Below, one piece after another: positions 28,676 through 36,692 of a stretch of 43,175 nucleotides of DNA. How positions within the stretch are numbered: position 1 is the first letter of the stretch; every line of letters starts with the position of its first letter. Below the pieces are notes generated by a model. It was not told the DNA's origin, made no database searches, and was given only the letters and a program-made list of their open reading frames with translations. This DNA comes from Clostridiales bacterium (GTDB taxonomy: Bacteria > Bacillota > Clostridia > Christensenellales > Pumilibacteraceae): NCBI GenBank assembly GCA_029066805.1, contig JAIEFT010000032.1, forward strand, positions 12,718-55,892. The letters are read 5' to 3'. The translations under genes were made by a program, and so were the position numbers.

Positions 28676-29392
28676 TCACACCATGTCGCTTTCCAATACC
28701 TCGCTTACAGGCGCGACCTTCAGTCCCGCCTCGACAATCGTCTGAATAATGTTGTCAAGCGCTTTGACGGTGCTGTCGGTCGGGTGCATGAGGATCAAAT
28801 CCCCGCCCTTAATGTTTTTTACCGCGCGTTTGTAAATAAGATTGCTGTCGTGGTCGCGCCAGTCTATTGTGTCGCGCGTCCACATAATAGAACGGTAGCC
28901 CAATTCCTCCGCAACCGCCAGCGCGGTTTCGCCGAATGAGCCGGACGGCGGCGCGAACAGCTTCATGTCAATGCCGAGCACGCCCTTAACAGCGTCGTGC
29001 GCCGAGCCTATCTCCTTGCGGTTGTACGCGGCGTCCAGCTTTTTATGATCCTTGTGGTAATAGCCGTGATTGCCTATTTCGTGCCCCGCGTCCGCTATTT
29101 TCTTGAGCGTATCCGGACTGCCCACAACCCATGAGCCGCCGACGAAGAACGTCGTTTTAAAGCCATACCTATCGAATATGTCCAGCATTGGCTGAATGTA
29201 TTCCGTACCCCAGTACACATTGACCATAAGCGACACTTTTGTAGCGGACTTGCCCGAATATATAGGCTGACGCCCCTGCGCCGCGACCTTAGTGTCCCGC
29301 ACGTTTACCGACAACGCCAGGACGGCTACAACGGTGGCACATATCACTATGTTGCCCAAAATACGCAAAAACTTTACCTTACCACGCGACAT
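28676..29392 (-). CDS. ylxY: Polysaccharide deacetylase-like protein (YlxY-like), probably catalytically altered
   Basis: This 238-residue protein has an N-terminal membrane anchor or signal (~8-30) and a NodB-homology domain (~52-230). The metal His pair is present (His109 and His113 in GNHGYYHKD), as is a distal LILMHPTD. Motif 1, normally TFDDG or TFDxxWG, here reads LMVNVYWG, with Asn58 where the Asp should be. The FRPP motif is FAPP. Loss of the acidic residues suggests little or no deacetylase activity. Its place between pnp and the M16 peptidase gene matches B. subtilis ylxY. GAGGTG precedes the ATG. The protein should act at the outer face of the membrane. Confidence 0.9.
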   Translation of the reverse strand: MSRGKVKFLRILGNIVICATVVAVLALSVNVRDTKVAAQGRQPIYSGKSATKVSLMVNVYWGTEYIQPMLDIFDRYGFKTTFFVGGSWVVGSPDTLKKIADAGHEIGNHGYYHKDHKKLDAAYNRKEIGSAHDAVKGVLGIDMKLFAPPSGSFGETALAVAEELGYRSIMWTRDTIDWRDHDSNLIYKRAVKNIKGGDLILMHPTDSTVKALDNIIQTIVEAGLKVAPVSEVLESDMV

Positions 29393-29429
29393 ACAACACC
29401 TCGCAAAGCAATTATCGTGGCTTATAGAA

Positions 29430-29587
29430 AGACACGCTGATTAAGTGACGAGGCAAGATTGCGTTAGCGATTTGTTCCGTAAGCAGGACAGGCGGCGTGT
29501 TCGTAGCAGCGCTACGAGCGCGACGCGGCGACGCATTTACGGGACAAATCGGTAGCAAGATGCCGCACGAACTTATTCGGCGTGTCT
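29430..29587. repeat. Long imperfect inverted repeat (MITE-like)
   Basis: AGACACGC at 29430 and GCGTGTCT at 29587 begin two arms of ~78 bases. The arms match at roughly 70% along their length, including GATTTGTTCCGTAA against TTACGGGACAAATC. They meet at a tight hairpin GTAGC-AGC-GCTAC centred on 29509. It occupies most of the spacer between ylxY and pnp. No transposase or plausible coding frame is inside. Confidence 0.75.
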
Positions 29588-29593
29588 TATAAC

Positions 29594-29630
29594 AAAAGCC
29601 GCAAGACCACGATACGGTTTTGCGGCTTTT
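29594..29630 (-). terminator. Terminator downstream of pnp
   Basis: AAAAGCCGCAA and TTGCGGCTTTT form an 11-bp stem on the minus strand just after pnp and before the inverted repeat. The stem ends in TTTT followed by GTTAT. It would insulate ylxY from pnp transcripts at least partly. Confidence 0.8.
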
Positions 29631-29691
29631 GCCACTAAACGCCACTATTGCATTATATTCAACATGCTCGGTGTTTTAGTATTGTTTTAGA

Positions 29692-31914
29692 TTAATCCTT
29701 TTTTTCGCGGCGGGGTTTACGGTCGCCGTGCGGACGGTCGCCGTGGTCGCGGCGAGGTTTTCTTTCCCTCGGCTCTTCTTCGGCATTGTCCGCGCCTTCC
29801 GCTTTTTCGATCGGATCGCCGCTTAGCTTTTCTATAAGCTTAAGGTCGATCTTGCCCTGCTTGGTAAAGCTGACTACTTCGACCTTGACGGTATCGCCCT
29901 CTTTGAGCACTTCGGACACTGCGTTAAGACGCTTGCCTACGTACTTGCCGAGCTTGGCAATGTGAATCATGCCATCACGGCCGGGCGCAAGCTCGACAAA
30001 CGCGCCGAGCTCGTCTCTGACAGTAACAACAGGTCCGACGTACGTGTCGCCGATTTCGGGGTCTTTTACGATGTTGAGTATGATTTCCTTCGCCTTTTGG
30101 GTCATCTCTTGATCGATGCCCGCGATGAATACTCTGCCGTCTTCCTCGATATCGATCTTGACGCCTGTCTCGTCCACGATCTTGTTGATCGTCTTGCCGG
30201 ACTTGCCTATTACGTCGCCGATCTTTTCGGGGTCGATAGTGAACATTATGATCTTGGGCGCGTACTGCGAAAGCTCGGGGCGCGGCTTATCCAATACAGC
30301 TAGCATTTTGCCTAAGATATGCAGTCTGCCCACGCGCGCCTGTTCGAGCGCGGTGCGAAGAATCTTCTCGTCAATGCCCTTGATTTTTATATCCATCTGG
30401 ATAGCGGTAATGCCGTGCTCTGTGCCTGCCACCTTAAAGTCCATATCGCCGAGGAAGTCTTCCAAGCCCTGAATATCCGAAAGGATAGCTAAGCGGTTAT
30501 GCTCCTCGTCCTTTATAAGCCCCATTGCAATGCCGGCTACTGGCGCTTTGATGGGCACGCCCGCGTCCATAAGCGAAAGCGTAGAACCGCAAACGCTCGC
30601 CTGCGAGGTCGAACCGTTGGACGACAGAATTTCCGATACTACGCGAATGGTGTACGGGAATTCGTCCTCGGACGGAATGACGGGCTCGAGCGCGCGCTCT
30701 GCGAGTGCGCCGTGACCTATCTCGCGCCGACCGGGTGCGCGGAGCGGTTTGGCTTCGCCCGTCGAGTACGGCGGCATGTTGTACTGATGCATATAACGCT
30801 TGGTTTCCTCGTCGTCGAGGTTGTCAAGCTTTTGTGCGTCGCCTGCCGTGCCGAGCGTGCAGATAGAAAGCGCTTGCGACTGACCGCGGGTGAACACAGC
30901 CGAGCCGTGCGTGCGCGGAAGCACGCCCACTTCGCACCAAATATCGCGAATGTCCGTGGTTTTACGTCCGTCGGGACGAACGCCTTTGGCGAGGATTTTT
31001 TCACGTACCTTTTCTTTTGTCAAATAGTATAGCGCGTCGCCGATTTCGCGTTCTCTGCCCTCAAACTGCTCGGCAAAGTGTTCCATAACATCGGCTTGGA
31101 CAGCGTCCTGATTAGCTTGGCGCTCGGCTCTGTCAAACGTGTCAAGCGCTTTGTCAAGCTTTTTGTCGGCGTACTTGCGCACTGCCTCGTTGACGTCGTC
31201 GCCTATGTGGTACAGCTCGATTTCCATCTTGGGCTTGCCGACCTTGGCGACAATTTCTTTTATGAACTTGACCTGCTTTTTGATCTCCTCATGCGCAAAC
31301 AGTATGCCGCCGAGCATTTGCTCTTCCGATACTTCCTGCGCGCCCGCTTCCACCATCATTATGGCGTCGGCAGTGCCCGATACGTACACGTGCATGGTGC
31401 TCTTGGCGCGCTGCTCATTGTCGGGGTTGATAACATACTTGCCGTCTACGCAGCCGACCACAACCGAGCCCGTAGGTCCCATAAACGGTATGTCCGATAT
31501 GGAAAGCGCAATCGAGCTGCCCAGCATGCCGAACACTTCGGGCGGAATATTGGTGTCAACGGACAAGGCAGTAGCGACTACCGATACGTCGTTGAACAAG
31601 CCCTTGGGAAACAGCGGACGGATGGGACGGTCGATAAGGCGCGAAGTAAGTATCGCCTTGTCGCTGCCTCTGCCCTCGCGGCGCTTAAAGCTGCCGGGGA
31701 TTTTGCCTATCGCGTACAGCTTTTCTTCAAAGTCTACTCCGAGCGGGAAATAATCCATGCCCGGACGGGGCGCGTCTGCCATAGTCACGTTGGTCATAAC
31801 AACCGTATCGCCGCAGCGAATAATACACGAGCCGTTAGCTTGTCCCGCGTACTTGCCGGTTTCGACAGTGACCGTGCGCCCTCCGATTTCCGTTTGGAAA
31901 ACATTGCATTCCAT
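29692..31914 (-). CDS. pnp: Polyribonucleotide nucleotidyltransferase (PNPase)
   Basis: ATG 31914 is chosen because AGGAG stands just upstream; a further 42 codons upstream run into the rpsO hairpin and have no RBS. The 740-residue phosphorolytic 3'-5' exoribonuclease has two RNase PH domains (~5-225 and ~310-540), with the second holding FRRREGRGSDK-type and DRPIRPLFP motifs in the first half. A KH domain follows (~555-615, IGKSGKTINKIV) and an S1 domain (~625-695). The last ~35 residues are an Arg/Lys/Asp/His-rich tail (RKPRRDHGDRPHGD) unlike the compact end of many PNPases. It follows rpsO. Confidence 0.98.
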   Translation of the reverse strand: MECNVFQTEIGGRTVTVETGKYAGQANGSCIIRCGDTVVMTNVTMADAPRPGMDYFPLGVDFEEKLYAIGKIPGSFKRREGRGSDKAILTSRLIDRPIRPLFPKGLFNDVSVVATALSVDTNIPPEVFGMLGSSIALSISDIPFMGPTGSVVVGCVDGKYVINPDNEQRAKSTMHVYVSGTADAIMMVEAGAQEVSEEQMLGGILFAHEEIKKQVKFIKEIVAKVGKPKMEIELYHIGDDVNEAVRKYADKKLDKALDTFDRAERQANQDAVQADVMEHFAEQFEGREREIGDALYYLTKEKVREKILAKGVRPDGRKTTDIRDIWCEVGVLPRTHGSAVFTRGQSQALSICTLGTAGDAQKLDNLDDEETKRYMHQYNMPPYSTGEAKPLRAPGRREIGHGALAERALEPVIPSEDEFPYTIRVVSEILSSNGSTSQASVCGSTLSLMDAGVPIKAPVAGIAMGLIKDEEHNRLAILSDIQGLEDFLGDMDFKVAGTEHGITAIQMDIKIKGIDEKILRTALEQARVGRLHILGKMLAVLDKPRPELSQYAPKIIMFTIDPEKIGDVIGKSGKTINKIVDETGVKIDIEEDGRVFIAGIDQEMTQKAKEIILNIVKDPEIGDTYVGPVVTVRDELGAFVELAPGRDGMIHIAKLGKYVGKRLNAVSEVLKEGDTVKVEVVSFTKQGKIDLKLIEKLSGDPIEKAEGADNAEEEPRERKPRRDHGDRPHGDRKPRREKKD

Positions 31915-31980
31915 TTTTATATTTCTCCTAATTTGATAATACCCTAAATCATTAAACCCAAATACGTCTTCACATAAAGC

Positions 31981-32005
31981 AAGAGGCGCAAAAACTGCGC
32001 CTCTT
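31981..32005 (-). terminator. Hairpin between rpsO and pnp
   Basis: AAGAGGCGCA and TGCGCCTCTT form a 10-bp stem right after the rpsO stop. Only GCTTTAT follows, so it may be a partial terminator or an RNase III processing site, as is known between these genes in E. coli. Confidence 0.65.
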
Positions 32006-32014
32006 ACTATAACG

Positions 32015-32278
32015 CTACTTACGAAGTTCGAGTTTTGCAACCAAGCTGCGGTATCTTTCGATATCTATCTCTTTGAGATAGTTCAGCTGACTGCGGCGGC
32101 TACCTACCATCTGCAAAAGACCGCGGCGGGAGTGATGATCCTTTTTGTGAGTCTTAAGGTGTTCCGTAAGATGATTGATACGCCATGTAAGAAGCGCAAT
32201 CTGAACCTCGGGACTACCCGTGTCACCCTCGTGCGTTGCGTACTTTGCTATGATTTCCGCTTTAACCTGTTTGTCCAT
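32015..32278 (-). CDS. rpsO: 30S ribosomal protein S15
   Basis: This 87-residue protein of the small subunit binds 16S rRNA. It has the standard length and motifs: [36 protein letters not shown] and [14 protein letters not shown] lies just before the ATG. Transcription comes from a strong promoter ~90 bp upstream. The 5' leader could hold an S15 autoregulatory structure, as in other bacteria, but I could not define one. Confidence 0.99.
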   Translation of the reverse strand: MDKQVKAEIIAKYATHEGDTGSPEVQIALLTWRINHLTEHLKTHKKDHHSRRGLLQMVGSRRSQLNYLKEIDIERYRSLVAKLELRK

Positions 32279-32360
32279 TTTTTTACCTCCGACAAATTGA
32301 ATTCGCCTTAATCACAGAACTGCGTGGAGAGCGCAATACCGAGAATAAGGTACGTAAAGG

Positions 32361-32390
32361 ATTATAGCATACCCTTTCTGTGTTTGTCAA
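32361..32390 (-). promoter_or_regulatory. Sigma-A promoter of rpsO-pnp
   Basis: TTGACA (32385-32390), 18 bases, and TATAAT (32361-32366) with a TGC extended -10 lie on the minus strand. The transcript leader is about 75 nt. Confidence 0.87.
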
Positions 32391-32404
32391 ACGATTTTTA
32401 ATAA

Positions 32405-33637
32405 TTAAATCTTCATGTCCCCTTTTCGTATCCAGCCTTTTTTGCGCATAAGCTCGGATACGCCTAACGCAACGACAGCGGGCACGATAATATAGCAAAC
32501 AAGCACGGCAATGAGTACATACCACCAATCGATACCGTTCTGTATGGACGTCACAAACGTTTGTATAACGCCGACAAGCCCCGCAGTGCCCATGCCGCTG
32601 CCCGTTGCGTCGCACATTATTTTGAATGCCGCACTTGCAAGCGGTCCTGCCACTGCCGACGCCACGACCGCGGGAATAAGTATGCGCGCGTTTTTGCCGA
32701 GATTAGGTATTTGCAGCATGCTTGTGCCTATTCCCTGCGACACAAGTCCGCCCCATCTGTTCTCGCGGAAGCTGCAAACGGCAAACCCGACCATGTGCGC
32801 GCAGCACCCTGCGCACGCCGCTGCCGCGCCTATGCTCGCATTGTAAGCAAGCTCGGGCGTGTTAATAAGCGACGAATTGAATATCATCACGCCGAACGCC
32901 GCGCTCGACGTGGGAAGCGTGAGTAGCAACCCCATTACGACGGCGACCAAAATACCGAACGACACAGACTCCCAACCGATAGCGAGCGATACTGCCTTGC
33001 CGAGCAACGCAAACAGCATGCCAAACGGAATGCCGAGCGCAATGCCGCCAAATGTTCCACACGAAATGGCGCAAAGCGGCACTACAATAATATCGATCGG
33101 TGTTTTCCCCTCTACGTGGCGCGTGACCTCGATTGCCGCGACCGCCGCGACAAACGCGCCAACAGGATCGCCTATGGTTATAGACGGATTTGCCGAAGCA
33201 CCGTAAATACGGATACCGGACATGGCGAAAATGTTGGTTATGTTTGCGCCCACCATACCTGCGACGGCGGAAGAAAAGCTTGTAAGCTTGTTTGCCTTAA
33301 GGCTGTAAGCAATGCCTACGCCTATGCCCGCGCCCATAAGTAATTTTGCAACATAACCTATATAATACAGTATATTTCCGAACGCGTTTTTGCCGATAAG
33401 CGAACCTATCTGCCCTATAATAGTACCTATAATAAGCGTGCAAAACAGCCCGAGCGACATACCCGAAAACGCCTCGATAAAGTATCTGTGCGCAAAGTAT
33501 TTTACCCACTCTTTAGGCGTGCGTTTTTTGGGTGCAGACTCCGCCGTATTTCCCGCAACATTCGTCTCCGCTTGACTCTCGGCTTCGGTCGGCTGCGCGA
33601 TTGTGTCGTCTATTTTTTCTGGCTGAATTTCTGTCAT
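32405..33637 (-). CDS. PTS-type IIC membrane permease (PTS_EIIC_2 family)
   Basis: This 410-residue polytopic protein has about nine hydrophobic segments after an acidic, Gln/Glu/Ala-rich 40-residue N-terminus. Family-like stretches include YFIEAFSGMSLGLFCTLIIGTIIGQ, AGMVGANITNIFA, DPVGAFVAAVAAIE and LPTSSAAFGVMIF. No IIA or IIB domain is fused and none is nearby, so the phosphoryl donor and sugar are unknown. It could work as a transporter independent of the PTS. AGGAGTG precedes the ATG. It has its own promoter and ends 126 bp before rpsO. Confidence 0.87.
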   Translation of the reverse strand: MTEIQPEKIDDTIAQPTEAESQAETNVAGNTAESAPKKRTPKEWVKYFAHRYFIEAFSGMSLGLFCTLIIGTIIGQIGSLIGKNAFGNILYYIGYVAKLLMGAGIGVGIAYSLKANKLTSFSSAVAGMVGANITNIFAMSGIRIYGASANPSITIGDPVGAFVAAVAAIEVTRHVEGKTPIDIIVVPLCAISCGTFGGIALGIPFGMLFALLGKAVSLAIGWESVSFGILVAVVMGLLLTLPTSSAAFGVMIFNSSLINTPELAYNASIGAAAACAGCCAHMVGFAVCSFRENRWGGLVSQGIGTSMLQIPNLGKNARILIPAVVASAVAGPLASAAFKIMCDATGSGMGTAGLVGVIQTFVTSIQNGIDWWYVLIAVLVCYIIVPAVVALGVSELMRKKGWIRKGDMKI

Positions 33638-33673
33638 ATTGTTTCACTCCTGCAAAACAAATATTTCAAAGCA

Positions 33674-33702
33674 AGTATAACATTTGCCATAGCGTATGTC
33701 AA
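33674..33702 (-). promoter_or_regulatory. Sigma-A promoter of the IIC permease gene
   Basis: TTGACA (33697-33702), 17 bases, and TATACT (33674-33679) lie on the minus strand. The -35 starts only a few bases beyond the T-run of the upstream terminator. Confidence 0.87.
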
Positions 33703-33703
33703 A

Positions 33704-33742
33704 CAAAAAAATCGGAGACCTTCCATTAGAAAGCCATCGATT
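33704..33742 (-). terminator. Terminator after the frameshifted lipoprotein gene
   Basis: On the minus strand AATCG...CGATT arms with an imperfect inner stem are followed by seven T residues. It lies just after the stop at 33755. Confidence 0.6.
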
Positions 33743-33754
33743 ATTTTTGAGTTG

Positions 33755-36031
33755 TTAAGCGGTTATTTCCGACCAAGTTACGGTTGTATCGCCGTATGTG
33801 ATTGTTATTACGCACGTATCATTTACTTTCGACAACACAACTACAAAGGTTACTCCCTCAAATGAGGTACTTGCAACATGGATAATTTGATTAGGCGTAC
33901 TATCATCTACTAAAATAGATTGCCCTTGACTATTAGTAGTGGTATTAATCGAAGCCATAGAAGTGTAGTAAATGCTTACAACTATTGTACTGTCAAATTT
34001 TTTGGTTATGCTTGCCTTAAAAAATGTTTTCTCTTGACCAAGCGTATTACTTGCTTTAATAACATTATTACCGGCATCCGAAGCGCTGGCATACCCAAAG
34101 TTAACGCCTATATATTCGGAAATCAATCCCGTCGGCGTCGGAATCTCAACCGGAGGATTAATAACTGAATTTCCAAATACATACTCTGTACCGTCAATAG
34201 TGATTGTTACCTCTATCGTAAAGTCGGGATAATCGCCCTTAAACTCGATGTCGGAATATGTATTTCCGTCAAACACCAAGGTTATTGCCGCACCGTCGTT
34301 TACGAGAGTATATGTACCCTCGGCAGCGCCGAGCGTGGCCTTTCCAAAACCGTCAAATGTAAGCGTGGCGTTGTTAGCGGCGGTAAATGTAAAATTATTC
34401 ATGCCGTCTGCCGCTACATAAGTCTTTGCCGTATCGTTAAGTTTGACAGCCATCATATAGCCATCATAATCAATAACGATAATATCGCCGTTTCCGGTAT
34501 AGGAATAAGTATTACCGTCGTTTACCACTGTGCCGTTGTCAAGCACTGTAATCTTACCAATGTCACCCGTGTAGTCTATCGAGAACACCGGTGTAACGGT
34601 GGTGTTTTCGGCAACCGTTATCTGCGTTTCGGCTGCGCGAAGAGCATTGTAGCCGGTGACAGCCCAGCCTTTGAACGTCCAGCCGGCTTTGGCGAACTGC
34701 GTAGCCGCAGCAAGCGTGATTTGTTTGCCGCTTTCGATTGTTACGGCTTGGGGGATTTCGCCCGTTACGCCATTGGGCTTAACATAAGTTACGGTATACT
34801 CGGGCGTGGCGGGCGGAGTTGTGGTAAATTCGCCGTTTTCCAAAAGCTCGTCGTCTGAATTGCACAGATACAGTTTTGTAAAGTCGGAGTTTACTACAAA
34901 ATAATATCCCAATGCTCCTATCCTGCATTCGCCGTAATATTTAGCGCCGTCGCCGTAAGGATTTTCCTCAAGATTATTTAAATTTGCTGCGCGCACTCCG
35001 GTTACTTTATAATCTTTATCATCATTTATAAGATTATAGTATACCGTCAAACTTTGTAGATCGGCGTTGTCTATAATAATCTTAACTACAGTCTCTCCAC
35101 CGGAAACCGAACCGAACAAGCCTTTCTTTTCAGGCAAAGTGCAACTGCCGTAAAACTCGATACCGGAAATAGCGGGCGGCGCGGCGTCATCCCACAAAGG
35201 CTTGATCGTAAGTTTTTCGCCCGGATCTGCCATATATGTTGTGTTCACTTTATCTACAACAAGGTTGCCATTAGCGTCCTTTTTGTCGTTTATGTTCCAA
35301 CCCTTGAACACCTTGCCCTCGGGAGCAGTGTATGTGTTTAGCGGGAGCTTAAACTGATACAGTCCGGATTTATCATTATACTTAATATCCTCGTCTGCAA
35401 TTACAGGCGCACTACCAGTGCCGCCGTTTGCGCTAAACAAAATTTGCGGCTTGCCGATAGGCTGTTCTTGCGCCGCGCCGAATTTGAATACAGTGCTTGC
35501 ATATATTATTTGTACGGCGAGAAGTTTACCGTCGTATGTGCCGTTAAATGTGCTGCCGCCGATTGTAATTGCAATCGACGTGCCGCTTAACGTATATGTA
35601 AGCTTTACCTCATAATTACTATCATCCGCTTCGGAATAATAATCAAGCATACCCGTATTGTCGGCATACAGCAATATCGTGCCCTTATAATCGAGCTCAT
35701 ATGCAGTATAAATGGGTTGTTCGGGCTGCTCTTGCGCTTTGTCCTTCCACTGCGCTGTGAACGTTACCGCATTTTCGGGCATAGTGTACTCCGCACCCGC
35801 GTCGTACTTGTTAGCGCCGTCGCTCCAGCCGTCGAACTCCTTGTCGCCGTTGGTAAGTCCGTCAGCCTTGGCAAGATTGAACTTTTCACCCTTTGCTTTA
35901 TCGGTCTCGGTGGGCAACGTACCCGTACCGCCGTTAAGGTCGTACGTTACGGTGTACTTGACGGGCTTTTCGGGCTGCTCTTGCGCTTTGTCCTTCCACT
36001 GCGCTGTGAACGTTACCGCATTTTCGGGCAT
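33755..36031 (-). CDS. C-terminal part of a split Flg_new-repeat lipoprotein
   Basis: This open frame continues the lipoprotein that starts at 36546 but is one base out of phase with it. No credible start lies in it; ATG 36031 is internal to a repeat. The frame extends to about 36165. It holds one full and one partial copy of an InlB-type (Listeria-Bacteroides, Flg_new) repeat with YTVTYDLNGGTG and GWSDGANKYDAGAEYTMP. Further degenerate repeats and beta-rich modules follow, including a DGFGKATLG hairpin and a C-terminal Ile/Val/Thr-rich domain. If the frameshift is an assembly error, the intact protein would be about 930 residues. A role at the cell surface is inferred from the relatives of these repeats. 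Confidence 0.8.
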   Translation of the reverse strand: MPENAVTFTAQWKDKAQEQPEKPVKYTVTYDLNGGTGTLPTETDKAKGEKFNLAKADGLTNGDKEFDGWSDGANKYDAGAEYTMPENAVTFTAQWKDKAQEQPEQPIYTAYELDYKGTILLYADNTGMLDYYSEADDSNYEVKLTYTLSGTSIAITIGGSTFNGTYDGKLLAVQIIYASTVFKFGAAQEQPIGKPQILFSANGGTGSAPVIADEDIKYNDKSGLYQFKLPLNTYTAPEGKVFKGWNINDKKDANGNLVVDKVNTTYMADPGEKLTIKPLWDDAAPPAISGIEFYGSCTLPEKKGLFGSVSGGETVVKIIIDNADLQSLTVYYNLINDDKDYKVTGVRAANLNNLEENPYGDGAKYYGECRIGALGYYFVVNSDFTKLYLCNSDDELLENGEFTTTPPATPEYTVTYVKPNGVTGEIPQAVTIESGKQITLAAATQFAKAGWTFKGWAVTGYNALRAAETQITVAENTTVTPVFSIDYTGDIGKITVLDNGTVVNDGNTYSYTGNGDIIVIDYDGYMMAVKLNDTAKTYVAADGMNNFTFTAANNATLTFDGFGKATLGAAEGTYTLVNDGAAITLVFDGNTYSDIEFKGDYPDFTIEVTITIDGTEYVFGNSVINPPVEIPTPTGLISEYIGVNFGYASASDAGNNVIKASNTLGQEKTFFKASITKKFDSTIVVSIYYTSMASINTTTNSQGQSILVDDSTPNQIIHVASTSFEGVTFVVVLSKVNDTCVITITYGDTTVTWSEITA

Positions 36032-36136
36032 AGTGTACTCCGCACCCGCGTCGTACTTGTTAGCGCCGTCGCTCCAGCCGTCGAACTCCTTGTCGCCGTT
36101 GGTAAGTCCGTCAGCCTTGGCAAGATTGAACTTTTC
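35720..36136. repeat. Tandem DNA repeat in the lipoprotein gene (249-bp period)
   Basis: Positions 35720-35887 and 35969-36136 are identical over 168 bases; the sequence between them completes an 83-codon unit encoding one InlB-type repeat. Beyond the identical block the copies diverge at a few bases. The 36160 copy has lost one base. Confidence 0.9.
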
Positions 36137-36546
36137 GCCCTTTGCCTTATCGCTCTCGGTGGGGACTGGCCCGTACCACCGTTAAGGTCGTACGTTACAG
36201 AATATTTATCCAGAGGTTCTCCGCACATTGCCCACTCTGCGGTGAACACAACCGCCTTAGTGGGCATGGTGTATTCGTCGCCTGCCTGATATATAATGTT
36301 GCCGTCGCTCCAGCCCATAAAAGTCAAGTCGCCGTTGGTAATGCCGTCGGCGGACTTTATTATAAACTTTTCGCCGATTGCTTTGTTAGTTTCGGTAGGC
36401 ACTGTGCCCTGCGCGCCTTCGCCTAATACATACGTAACGGAATACGTAACGGCGGGCGCATTCTCGCCGTCGCATGCGATAAACGCAAACGCCATTGCAA
36501 GCGCAAGGATTGGCAGTAACAGTGTTTTTAACAATCGTTTGGTCAT
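36013..36546 (-). CDS. N-terminal part of a split Flg_new-repeat lipoprotein
   Basis: ATG 36546 follows GGAGAG. The N-terminus is a lipoprotein signal (MTKRLL..., hydrophobic core, FIAC lipobox with Cys at ~25). Residues ~33-105 form one InlB-type repeat (YSVTYVLGEGAQG ... GWSDGNIIYQAGDEYTMP ... FTAEW). The next repeat begins YDLNGGTG and then the frame breaks at about 36161-36172. There the sequence is one base shorter than the sister repeat. Beyond that the reading is out of frame and stops at 36013. Read with the frame restored, it continues into the feature ending at 33755. Confidence 0.8.
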   Translation of the reverse strand: MTKRLLKTLLLPILALAMAFAFIACDGENAPAVTYSVTYVLGEGAQGTVPTETNKAIGEKFIIKSADGITNGDLTFMGWSDGNIIYQAGDEYTMPTKAVVFTAEWAMCGEPLDKYSVTYDLNGGTGQSPPRAIRQRAKSSILPRLTDLPTATRSSTAGATALTSTTRVRSTLCPKMR

Positions 36547-36692
36547 GGTGTTCTCTCCTTTTATTTCAATTTTTAACAATAGAAAAACCCTTCGCACATC
36601 GTTGTGCAAAAAATAAATTAACGTATTGTATTAAATAATGTTGAGGCTCTTCGCGGCGCGCTTACGCGTTTGCTCTGAGTGAAAAAAATTTG
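36547..36692. other. Spacer between the two lipoprotein genes
   Basis: The spacer contains a small GCAC...GTGC hairpin followed by GAAGGGTTTTTC on the minus strand. A GC-rich patch (CGCGTAAGCGCGCCGCG) lies near 36650. No gene or convincing promoter was identified. Confidence 0.4.

Noticed and set aside
29412-29645. A 77-codon minus-strand frame in the ylxY-pnp spacer
   Set aside because: It runs through the long inverted repeat and the pnp terminator, with no RBS or family features.
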